From an uncultured Burkholderiaceae bacterium (GTDB lineage: Bacteria > Pseudomonadota > Gammaproteobacteria > Burkholderiales > Burkholderiaceae_C): a stretch of DNA of 7,067 nucleotides. Of this stretch, positions 1 through 5,754 are shown in pieces (position 1 is the first letter of the stretch; each line of letters begins with the position of its first letter). The notes below the pieces were generated by a model, which saw nothing but the letters and a program-made list of their open reading frames with translations, was not told the DNA's origin and searched no databases. Position numbers and translations under genes: made by a program. The stretch spans positions 1 through 7,067 of the forward strand of contig CALIDR010000324.1 of NCBI GenBank assembly GCA_938022295.1, read 5' to 3'.

Positions 1-29
1 GGCGCGCCTCGGAGGCGCCGAGCAACGCA

Positions 30-139
30 GCGCCCGTGGCCGCGCGCGCGAGCGCGCTTCGTGATCGAACTCGGCGCCTTTGTTCGAGCGCAGTGAGCCG
101 AAGGCGAGCGCAGCGAGTTCGGCGCCGGGCCACGGGCGC
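30..139. repeat. Composite intergenic repeat with nested inverted arms
   Basis: The outer arms are a perfect 11-bp inverted repeat, GCGCCCGTGGC at 30-40 and GCCACGGGCGC at 129-139. Inside, GAACTC (67-72) faces GAGTTC (115-120), and CGCCTT (75-80) faces AAGGCG (101-106), so the middle can fold into a bulged hairpin with a loop at 81-100. A near-direct repeat is also present: CGAGCGCAGTGAG at 85-97 and CGAGCGCAGCGAG at 105-117, one mismatch in 13 nt. A further hairpin lies just to the left (GCGCCTC at 4-10 against GAGGCGC at 12-18, tight loop). The pattern resembles dispersed, REP-like intergenic elements of high-G+C genomes, but copy number elsewhere cannot be judged from this window. There is no transposase and no T-tract. 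Confidence 0.55.
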
Positions 140-155
140 GAGTAGCGCAGGGCAG

Positions 156-172
156 CCAGCGCGCAGCGCTGG
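156..172. repeat. Short perfect hairpin in the left intergenic region
   Basis: CCAGCGC (156-162) and GCGCTGG (166-172) are perfect inverted arms of 7 bp around a 3-nt loop. The hairpin lies just to the right of the composite repeat and may belong to the same element. No run of T follows on either strand, so there is no support for an intrinsic terminator. It may simply be a by-product of the many GCGC-rich words here. Confidence 0.35.
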
Positions 173-359
173 CCGCCGAGGTGAAGCGCCGCCGCCTGCG
201 CGCACGGCGCTTTGCCGCGCCAACCTACGCAGGCCACTCAAAGCGAACGGTCAATGTCGGCAGAGGGCCGTGGCCAGACACTGCTTCCATGCGATCGAAA
301 GCGAATCCGTACGACTTGCCCACGCTGGCGCCGTCAGGGCGACGCCCCGCCGCCCGCAC

Positions 360-2273
360 TCACTGGTTCGTCGCCGCGATCACCTCGGGCAAATCGGTCA
401 GCCCGGCGAGCATCTTCTCGATGCCGTCCTGGCGCAGCGTCACCATCCCGGTGGCCAGCGCCGCGGCCTGCAGCTGCGCCGCCGGGGCGCGGCGGCGGAT
501 GCGCTCGCGCGCTTCTTCATCGGCGAGCATCAGCTCGTGGATGCCGAGCCGGCCGCGGTAGCCGCTGCCGCCGCAGGCGTCGCAGCCGACGTGGCGGTAG
601 TGGAACAGGCGGCCGCGGGCGTCGCCGTGGCGGGCGCGCCAGCGGGCGACCAGCGCCGCTTCGTCGAGCCCCTGCGGCGCGCCGCTGGCCAGGTACTGGT
701 GCGCCAGCGCGGCGAGCGCCGCGTCGTCGAGCGGTTCGCGCGCGCGGCACGCCGGGCACAGCCGGCGCACCAGGCGCTGGGCGAGGATCGCCAGCAGCGA
801 ATCGGAGAACGTGAACGGATCCAGCCCGATCTCGAGCAGCCGCGTGATGCTCTCGGGCGCCGAGTTGGTGTGCAGCGTGCTCATCACGAGGTGGCCGGTG
901 AGCGACGCCTCGACGGCGATGCGCGCCGTCTCCTCGTCGCGCATCTCGCCGATCATGATGACGTCGGGGTCGGCGCGCAGGAAGGTGCGCATCGCGGCGG
1001 CGAAGGTCCAGCCGATGCGCGCGTTCATCTGCACCTGGCGCAGGCCCTCCTGCGTGATCTCGACCGGGTCCTCGGCGGTCCAGATCTTGCGCTGCTCGGT
1101 GTTGAGTTCGCGCATCACCGAGTGCAGCGTCGTCGTCTTGCCGCTGCCGGTGGGGCCGCAGACGAGGATCAGGCCGTAGGGCTTGGCCATCACCGAGCGC
1201 AGGCCGGCGAGGTTGCGCTCCGACAGCCCGATGTCGTCCAGCGGCAGCGGCTTCAGCCCCGACAGCAGGCGCAGCACGACGTCCTCGAGCCCGTGCACCG
1301 TGGGCACCGTGACCATGCGCAGCTCGACCTTGGCGCCGCCGAAGCGCGCGAAGTCGATCTTGCCGTCCTGCGGCTTGCGGTGCTCGGCGATGTCGAGGTC
1401 GGCCATGATCTTGAGCCGCGCGACGAGGGCGAAGCGGTAGCGCGCCGGCAGGTCCAGGCAGTGCACGAGGTCGCCGTCGATGCGCATGCGGATGCGCACC
1501 GGCCGCGGCGCCTCGGCGGTCTCGACGTGGATGTCCGACGCGCCCTGCGCGATCGCGTCGGCGATCAGCCGGTTGACCAGTCGCACCAGCGTGTTGTCGG
1601 CCTCGGAGACGACGTTGGCGTCGGCGTCGGCGTCCGCCTCGCCGGCCGCGGCGAGCTCGGCCGCGAGCTCGCGCACGCTGCGCGGCGGCGCGCTGCCGGC
1701 GCGCGCCGGCGGCGCTGCATTGTGGCGGTAGGCGGCGGCGACCGCCGCCGCGAGCGTGCCCGGCAGCGCGATCGCCGGCAGCACGCGCATCTGGGCGATG
1801 AAGCGCAGCTCGTCGAGCAGCCGCGTGTCCCAGGGGTCGGGCACGGCGACGACGAGCGTGTCGTCGCGCACCATGAGCGGCAGCACGGTCTCGCGCTCGG
1901 CCTCGGCGGCCGGGATGCGCGCCAGCGCCTCGGGCTGCGGGGCGAGCCGCCGCGGGTCGACCACCGGCACGCCGAGCCACTGCGCGAGCGCGGTGTGCAG
2001 CGCCGCCGGCGTGATCGCGCTGGCCTCGACGAGCCACTGGCCGAGCAGCTGGTGCGGGCGCGTGCCGGCCTGGCGCCGCAGCGCGTCGCGCAGCGTCGCG
2101 CGGTCGATCAGCCCGCGTTCGACGAGCGCCTCGCCGAGGTGCGCGGCGCGGCGGTGCGGCGCCGCGTGCAGCGCGTCCCACAGCGCGTCGTGCGTGGCCG
2201 GCAGCTCGGGCAGCGGCGTGCGGCGCGCGTCCGCCGGGGCGAGTTCCTGCGGTTCGGTGTCGGTGAAGCTCAT
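360..2273 (-). CDS. GspE/PulE/PilB-family secretion ATPase with degenerate MshEN-like N-terminus
   Basis: This is a 637-residue traffic ATPase of the type II secretion/type IV pilus family, cytoplasmic hexamers that use ATP to drive pilus or pseudopilus assembly. Residues about 45-99 form two MshEN-like repeats, and about 225-637 form the ATPase module. Visible motifs are Walker A GPTGSGKTT (373-381), Asp box WTAEDPVEI (398-406), Walker B with GEMRDEET (442-449), His box STLHTNSA (465-472) and the zinc tetracysteine Cys506, Cys509, Cys564, Cys567. All catalytic motifs look intact. An Ala/Asp-rich linker (about 186-222) joins the two parts. PilB and GspE proteins are usually about 500-570 residues, so this one is long, partly because of the linker and about 54 residues between the two Cys pairs. 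I chose the ATG at 2271-2273 because the protein reads well from there; an in-frame ATG at 2354 would overlap trxC and adds a low-complexity leader. No clear ribosome binding site is visible. No pilin, secretin or platform-protein gene is nearby, so the machine it powers is unknown. Confidence 0.93.
   Translation of the reverse strand: MSFTDTEPQELAPADARRTPLPELPATHDALWDALHAAPHRRAAHLGEALVERGLIDRATLRDALRRQAGTRPHQLLGQWLVEASAITPAALHTALAQWLGVPVVDPRRLAPQPEALARIPAAEAERETVLPLMVRDDTLVVAVPDPWDTRLLDELRFIAQMRVLPAIALPGTLAAAVAAAYRHNAAPPARAGSAPPRSVRELAAELAAAGEADADADANVVSEADNTLVRLVNRLIADAIAQGASDIHVETAEAPRPVRIRMRIDGDLVHCLDLPARYRFALVARLKIMADLDIAEHRKPQDGKIDFARFGGAKVELRMVTVPTVHGLEDVVLRLLSGLKPLPLDDIGLSERNLAGLRSVMAKPYGLILVCGPTGSGKTTTLHSVMRELNTEQRKIWTAEDPVEITQEGLRQVQMNARIGWTFAAAMRTFLRADPDVIMIGEMRDEETARIAVEASLTGHLVMSTLHTNSAPESITRLLEIGLDPFTFSDSLLAILAQRLVRRLCPACRAREPLDDAALAALAHQYLASGAPQGLDEAALVARWRARHGDARGRLFHYRHVGCDACGGSGYRGRLGIHELMLADEEARERIRRRAPAAQLQAAALATGMVTLRQDGIEKMLAGLTDLPEVIAATNQ
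1617..1636 (-). repeat. Hexanucleotide microrepeat coding an Ala-Asp linker
   Basis: GGCGTC units are repeated in tandem about three times inside the ATPase gene. On the coding strand they encode alternating Asp and Ala residues (about 214-219 of the protein), in the linker between the N-terminal domain and the ATPase core. Such a tract can change length by slippage without breaking the frame. The effect on function is unknown. Confidence 0.6.
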
Positions 2274-2352
2274 CGCCGCGATATCGGCGCCGGGCGCCGC
2301 CGCCGTAGCCCCGACCCCTTGCCATCGCGCGGCGCGACCCCATGTCCGAGGC
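2274..2352. promoter_or_regulatory. Divergent intergenic region between the ATPase gene and trxC
   Basis: These 79 bp separate the start codons of two genes that point away from each other, so both promoters should lie here or inside the opposing gene. I see no convincing -35/-10 pair. The segment contains the repeated G+C-rich word GGCGCC (2285-2299) next to GATATC (2280-2285). Neither start codon has a well-spaced Shine-Dalgarno sequence: trxC has only GAGG one base before its ATG. No recognisable operator, including an OxyR-type site, was found by eye. The call rests on geometry alone. Confidence 0.4.
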
Positions 2353-2784
2353 ATGGAGACCAAATCTGCCCATGTGGCTTGCGCCCGCTGCGGCGCGACC
2401 AACCGCGTGCCCACCGAGCGCCTCGGCGACGACCCGGTGTGCGGCAAGTGCGGCCAGCCGCTGCTCGACGGCCACCCCGTCGAGCTCGACGACGCCAGCT
2501 TCGACCGCGTCGTGCAGGCCACCGACCTGCCGGTGCTGGTCGATTTCTGGGCCCCGTGGTGCGGCCCGTGCCGGATCATGGCGCCGCAGTTCGAGCAGGC
2601 GGCGCGCCAGCTCAAGGGGCGCGTGCTGTTCGTCAAGGTCAACAGCGACGAGGCGCAGCGCACGGCGGCGAAGTTCGGCATCCGCAGCATCCCGACGCTG
2701 GTCAAGCTGCAGCGCGGGCGCGAGGTGGCGCGCCAGTCGGGCGCGCTGCCCGCGGCGCAGATCGTCGCGCTGGCGCAGCGCTGA
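2353..2784 (+). CDS. trxC: Thioredoxin 2 (zinc-containing thioredoxin TrxC)
   Basis: This is a 143-residue cytoplasmic protein-disulfide reductase. The N-terminal extension carries two CxxC pairs, Cys10/Cys13 and Cys30/Cys33, the zinc-binding module that separates TrxC from ordinary thioredoxin 1. The thioredoxin fold follows from about residue 42, with the active site WCGPC at 69-73 inside DFWAPWCGPC and the conserved cis-proline at 114 (RSIPT). Length and domain order agree with E. coli TrxC (139 residues). In that family, thioredoxin reductase keeps the active site reduced, and E. coli trxC belongs to the OxyR oxidative-stress regulon; no OxyR site is visible here. The ATG at 2353 is chosen because it places the first Cys pair at the usual distance from the start. 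The gene diverges from the ATPase gene and converges on the acetoacetyl-CoA synthetase gene with no spacer. It looks complete and intact. Confidence 0.95.
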   Translation: METKSAHVACARCGATNRVPTERLGDDPVCGKCGQPLLDGHPVELDDASFDRVVQATDLPVLVDFWAPWCGPCRIMAPQFEQAARQLKGRVLFVKVNSDEAQRTAAKFGIRSIPTLVKLQRGREVARQSGALPAAQIVALAQR

Positions 2785-2787
2785 TCA
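2782..2787. other. Palindrome TGATCA providing both convergent stop codons
   Basis: TGA at 2782-2784 ends trxC on the plus strand. The adjoining TCA at 2785-2787 reads as TGA on the minus strand and ends the acetoacetyl-CoA synthetase gene. The two genes therefore meet tail to tail with zero spacer. Any terminator for either transcript must lie within the opposing coding sequence, and the two transcripts probably overlap at their 3' ends. Confidence 0.9.
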
Positions 2788-4812
2788 GGAGCCGCCGGCC
2801 CGCCGGCGGCGCGCGAACGCGACGAACCAGTCGACGCAGTCGGCGTTGGCCATCGCGTCGCGGTTCATCACCTTGGCGGGGTCGGCGCCGAGCAGCAGCT
2901 TCTTGACCGGCAGCTCCATCTTCTTGCCCGACAGCGTGCGCGGGATCGCCTGCACCTGCACGATCTCGCTGGGCACGTGGCGAGGCGACAGCGCCGCCCT
3001 GATCTCGTCGCGGATGCGCCGGGTCAGCGCGTCGTCGAGCACGACGCCGTCGCGCAGCACGACGAACAGCGGCATGTAGCTCTCGCGGCCGAGGTACTCG
3101 AGGTCGACGACGAGGCTGTCGAGCACCTCGGGCAGCGCCTCGACCGCGCGGTACAGCTCGGCCGTGCCCATGCGGATGCCGTGGCGGTTGATCGTCGCGT
3201 CGCTGCGGCCGTAGATGATCGCGCCGCCGCGCGGCGTGATGCGGATCCAGTCGCCGTGGCGCCACACGCCGGGGTAGACGTCGAAGTAGCTGTCGTGCAG
3301 CCTTGCGCCGTCGGGATCGTTCCACAGGTACAGCGGCATCGACGGCATCGGCTTCGTGCACACCAGTTCGCCGACCTCGTCGACGAGCGGCCTGCCCTGC
3401 TCGTCCCATGCCTCGACGGCGGCACCGAGGCAGCGGCACTGCATCTCGCCTTCGACCACCGGCAGCGTGCGCAGGCCGCCGATGAAGGCGCCGGCGAAGT
3501 CGGTGCCGCCCGAGATCGAGGTCAGCCAGATGCGCTCGCCGTCCACGCGCGGCAGCCGCTCCCAGATCCAGCGGTAACCCTCGGCCGGGAGCGGCGAGCC
3601 GGTGGAGCCCGCCGCGCGCAGCGCCGACAGGTCGGCCACCGCCTGCGGCTCGACGCCCGCCTTCAGGCAAGAGGCGTAGAACGCCGCGCCGGCGCCGAAG
3701 AACGTCGCCCCGGCGAGACCGGCGAAGCGCCACAGCGTCGACCAGTCCGGCGCGCCGTGCGGGCCCGCCGGGCTGCCGTCGAACAGGCAGATCGTCGTGC
3801 CGCCGAGCAGGCCGCCGACCTGGGCGTTCCACATGATCCAGCCGGTCGAGCTGTACCAGTGGAAGCGGTCGCCGGTGTCGACGCTGGCGCCGACGTCGTT
3901 GTGCAGCACGCCGAGCTTCAGCGCCTCGAGCACGATGCCGCCGTGGCCGTGCACGATCGCCTTCGGCAGGCCGGTGGTGCCGCTGGAGTAGACGATCCAC
4001 AGCGGATGGTCGAACGGCAGCAGCAGCGGCTCGAACGCGGCGTCGTCGGCCAGCAGCGCGCGCAGGTCGTGCGCGCGGCGGTGCGGGGCGGCGAACTCGG
4101 CCGGGTCGGTGGCGGTGTCGAGCCGCGGCCAGACGACGGCGTCGGTCACCGTCGGCAGCTCGGCCAGCAGCTGGTGCAGCAGCGGCCGGCGGTCGTGGGC
4201 GACGCCGCCATGGACGTAGCCGTCGCCGGCGATCAGCACCTTCGGCGCGATCTGGCGGAAGCGGTCGAGCACGGCCACCGGCCCCATGTCGGGCGAGCAC
4301 ACCGACCACACGGCCCCGATGCTCGCGCAGGCGAGGAAGGCGACCACCGTCTCCGGCGTGTTCGGCAGCACGGCGACGACGCGGTCGCCGGGCGCCACGC
4401 CCATCGACCTCAGACGCGCGGCGAGCGAGGCGACCTGGCGCCTCAGGCCCGGCCACGGCACCTGGCCGAGCTCGCCGCGCGCGAGCATGCCCTCGTCGGC
4501 GTGCACGATCGCCGGGTGGCCGGCGGCGTGCGCGGCGTCGGCGTGGCGCAGCGCCTGCTGCGCGTAGTTCAGCGTCGCGCCCGGGAACCAGCGCGCACCG
4601 GGCATCGACGCGTCGGCCAGCACGCGTTCGACCGGGGTGGCCGAACGCAGGTCGAAGTAGTCCCACACCGATCGCCAGAACGCCTCGAGGTCGGCCGTCG
4701 ACCAGCGCCACAGCGCGTCGTAGGCGGCGGGGTCGGCGGCCGAGAACGCGAGGCCGCGCCGCTCGCGCAGCCAGCGCAGGTAGACATCGATGCGGGGTTC
4801 GGGTTGCGGCAT
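2785..4812 (-). CDS. Acetoacetyl-CoA synthetase (acetoacetate--CoA ligase)
   Basis: This is a 675-residue cytoplasmic enzyme of the ANL (acyl-adenylating) superfamily. It activates acetoacetate with ATP and CoA to acetoacetyl-CoA, AMP and pyrophosphate, via an acyl-adenylate. The N-terminal part (about 35-95) is the ACAS-type cap. Core motifs are the phosphate-binding loop YSSGTTGLPK (275-284), SGGTD (434-438), the hinge region YGRSDATINRHGIRMG (534-549), and LSGKKMELPVKK (627-638), where Lys630 is the expected adenylation lysine. Length and the run of family-specific segments (for example FHWYSSTGWIMWN at 317-329) fit acetoacetyl-CoA synthetase better than acetyl- or propionyl-CoA synthetase. 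The product can enter acetyl-CoA metabolism through thiolase or serve polyhydroxybutyrate turnover. The start is the ATG at 4810-4812; a GGGGG run lies just upstream but very close to it. The gene follows the DUF3047 gene by 62 bp on the same strand. All key residues are present. Confidence 0.94.
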   Translation of the reverse strand: MPQPEPRIDVYLRWLRERRGLAFSAADPAAYDALWRWSTADLEAFWRSVWDYFDLRSATPVERVLADASMPGARWFPGATLNYAQQALRHADAAHAAGHPAIVHADEGMLARGELGQVPWPGLRRQVASLAARLRSMGVAPGDRVVAVLPNTPETVVAFLACASIGAVWSVCSPDMGPVAVLDRFRQIAPKVLIAGDGYVHGGVAHDRRPLLHQLLAELPTVTDAVVWPRLDTATDPAEFAAPHRRAHDLRALLADDAAFEPLLLPFDHPLWIVYSSGTTGLPKAIVHGHGGIVLEALKLGVLHNDVGASVDTGDRFHWYSSTGWIMWNAQVGGLLGGTTICLFDGSPAGPHGAPDWSTLWRFAGLAGATFFGAGAAFYASCLKAGVEPQAVADLSALRAAGSTGSPLPAEGYRWIWERLPRVDGERIWLTSISGGTDFAGAFIGGLRTLPVVEGEMQCRCLGAAVEAWDEQGRPLVDEVGELVCTKPMPSMPLYLWNDPDGARLHDSYFDVYPGVWRHGDWIRITPRGGAIIYGRSDATINRHGIRMGTAELYRAVEALPEVLDSLVVDLEYLGRESYMPLFVVLRDGVVLDDALTRRIRDEIRAALSPRHVPSEIVQVQAIPRTLSGKKMELPVKKLLLGADPAKVMNRDAMANADCVDWFVAFARRRRAGGS

Positions 4813-4823
4813 GCCCCCAGTGT

Positions 4824-4854
4824 GCCCCGCGCAGCGCGTGCGCCGCACCGGGGC
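4824..4854 (-). other. G+C-rich hairpin in the leader of the synthetase gene
   Basis: GCCCCG (4824-4829) and CGGGGC (4849-4854) are perfect inverted arms, and CGCA (4830-4833) can pair with TGCG (4839-4842) inside them. On the minus strand the structure sits in the 62-bp gap between the DUF3047 stop codon and the synthetase start, ending about 11 nt before the ATG. No T-tract follows, so it is not a standard intrinsic terminator. It could affect RNA stability or translation, or be an accident of high G+C. Confidence 0.3.
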
Positions 4855-4874
4855 GGACCCGCGGCGCCGGGCGG

Positions 4875-5675
4875 TCAGCGCGCCGCCGTGTCGACCGCGG
4901 CGTCGTTGCCGGCGCCGTCGCGCGGCGCCGGCAGCAGCCGGATGTCGCCGTAGTAGGCCACCGCCTCCGACGCCGTGTTGTCGCTGTCGGTCAGGATGCC
5001 GACGCCGACGAGCCGCCCCGGTGCGGTGCCGAAGGCGCGCCGGTAGTCGTCGACGTAGTGGCGGCGCAGGCGCTGCCAGCCCGGCGGCGGCGCGAAGCCG
5101 TGGCCGGCCACCACCGTCTTCACCTGCCGCGTCGCCGCGTGGGGCACCACGGTGCCGGGCGGGCGGCGGTTGTCCCACGCGTAAACGAGCGTCGCGTACG
5201 GCACCGGCTGCCCGGTCAGCAGCGACGCCGTCTCCATCAGCGTGCGCTCGCGCGGCGGCAGCGCGTCGCGGTCGCCGTCGAAGAACAGCAGCACGCGCAC
5301 CGGCGAGTCGTCGAGGTGGCGCTCGCCGAGGTCGGCCGCCGCGATCGGGTGCACCGGCCGCCACTCCCACTCGAGCAGCGGATGCGTCGCCGGGTCGACG
5401 TCCAGCGGCTGCTGCAGGCCCGAGGCCGCCTTCACCGCCACCGCCTGCACGACGACCCGCTGCGTCAGCGGGTCGACGACGAGCTCGTACTGCGTCGCCG
5501 CCTTGCCCGGGGCGACGATCCACGGCCGCCAGCCGACCCAGCGCTCGGTGCCGGGACGCTTGGCGGAGAACGGCACGACGTCCGGCCCCGAAGGCGGCGC
5601 CGGCCCGAGCACGGCGCAGCCGGCGAGCCACAGCGGCGCGATGCCGACGGCGATGCAGGACGAGAGGCGGCGCAT
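4875..5675 (-). CDS. DUF3047 family lipoprotein
   Basis: This is a 266-residue exported protein of unknown function. The N-terminus has two Arg residues, a hydrophobic stretch (about 8-19) and a lipobox LAGC (17-20), so Cys20 is the probable lipidation site and the protein is expected to be anchored in a membrane facing the periplasm. The mature part matches the DUF3047 pattern that I recognise: LEWEWRP (101-107), DDSPVRVLLFFDGD (122-135), LVYAWDN (163-169) followed by PPGTVVPH, then VKTVVAGHG (185-193), YVDDYRRAFG (207-216) and GILTDSDNT (226-234) followed by AYYGDIRL (240-247). I know of no established biochemical role for this family. The ATG at 5673-5675 is preferred because it gives a compact signal peptide; a GTG four codons upstream is a possible alternative, and no strong ribosome binding site distinguishes them. 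It lies 79 bp after the solute-binding protein gene and 62 bp before the synthetase gene, on the same strand, which permits but does not prove co-transcription. Confidence 0.85.
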   Translation of the reverse strand: MRRLSSCIAVGIAPLWLAGCAVLGPAPPSGPDVVPFSAKRPGTERWVGWRPWIVAPGKAATQYELVVDPLTQRVVVQAVAVKAASGLQQPLDVDPATHPLLEWEWRPVHPIAAADLGERHLDDSPVRVLLFFDGDRDALPPRERTLMETASLLTGQPVPYATLVYAWDNRRPPGTVVPHAATRQVKTVVAGHGFAPPPGWQRLRRHYVDDYRRAFGTAPGRLVGVGILTDSDNTASEAVAYYGDIRLLPAPRDGAGNDAAVDTAAR

Positions 5676-5702
5676 GACGGCGCGCACGATAGCGGTGCCC
5701 GA

Positions 5703-5749
5703 TGTCCCCTGCGTGAAGGGGATACCCGATGCGCCCCGCGAACGCGGGG
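5703..5749 (-). terminator. Two tandem hairpins after the solute-binding protein gene, possible weak terminator
   Basis: On the minus strand, the first hairpin begins about 6 nt after the stop codon of the solute-binding protein gene: CCCCGC (5734-5739) against GCGGGG (5744-5749), with a 4-nt loop. The second is TCCCCT (5705-5710) against AGGGGA (5717-5722), which extends to 8 pairs (5703-5724) if one G-T pair is allowed. The word CCCGATG occurs at 5698-5704 and again at 5725-5731, flanking the second hairpin. No T-run follows either hairpin, so efficient intrinsic termination is doubtful. They may instead protect the upstream message from 3' decay. Confidence 0.35.
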
Positions 5750-5754
5750 GCGGG

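Larger units (their letters stand above)
1..359. other. Intergenic region downstream of the GspE-like ATPase gene, no convincing gene
   Basis: This stretch has no reading frame I would accept as a gene. The frames that cross it on the plus strand are low-complexity Arg/Ala/Gly translations that run on antisense into the ATPase gene. The left part (about 1-175) is dominated by inverted and direct repeats, described separately. The part from about 235 to 325 is less G+C-rich than the rest of the window and has no recognisable product in any frame. Just after the ATPase stop codon, the arms at 329-335 and 342-348 could pair imperfectly, but no T-tract follows on the minus strand, so I do not call a terminator there. 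The neighbour beyond position 1 is unknown. Confidence 0.6.

Noticed and set aside
30..139. Insertion sequence or CRISPR array at the left edge
   Set aside because: There is no transposase frame and no target duplication. The repeats are two near-copies plus nested inverted arms, without evenly spaced identical repeats or unique spacers.
329..348. Intrinsic terminator after the ATPase gene
   Set aside because: The arms pair with a mismatch and no T-tract follows on the minus strand, so the pairing is as expected by chance at this G+C.
2274..2705. N-terminal extension of the ATPase to 781 residues
   Set aside because: The extra 144 residues would run antisense through most of trxC and show no ATPase-family similarity. 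The ATG at 2273 gives a sensible start right before the MshEN-like domain.
36..2906. Plus-strand open frame of 956 codons
   Set aside because: It is antisense to the ATPase gene and overlaps trxC out of frame. Its translation is Arg/Ala/Gly/His-rich low complexity with no domain, the usual effect of scarce stop codons in very high G+C DNA.
2977..4953. Plus-strand open frame of 658 codons
   Set aside because: It lies antisense to the acetoacetyl-CoA synthetase gene, whose motifs are complete in the minus-strand frame. The translation is low complexity and has no family features.
4813..5631. Extension of the synthetase frame to 948 residues
   Set aside because: The added part is antisense-free but out of frame with the DUF3047 gene on the same strand, is low complexity, and the family starts near the ATG at 4812.
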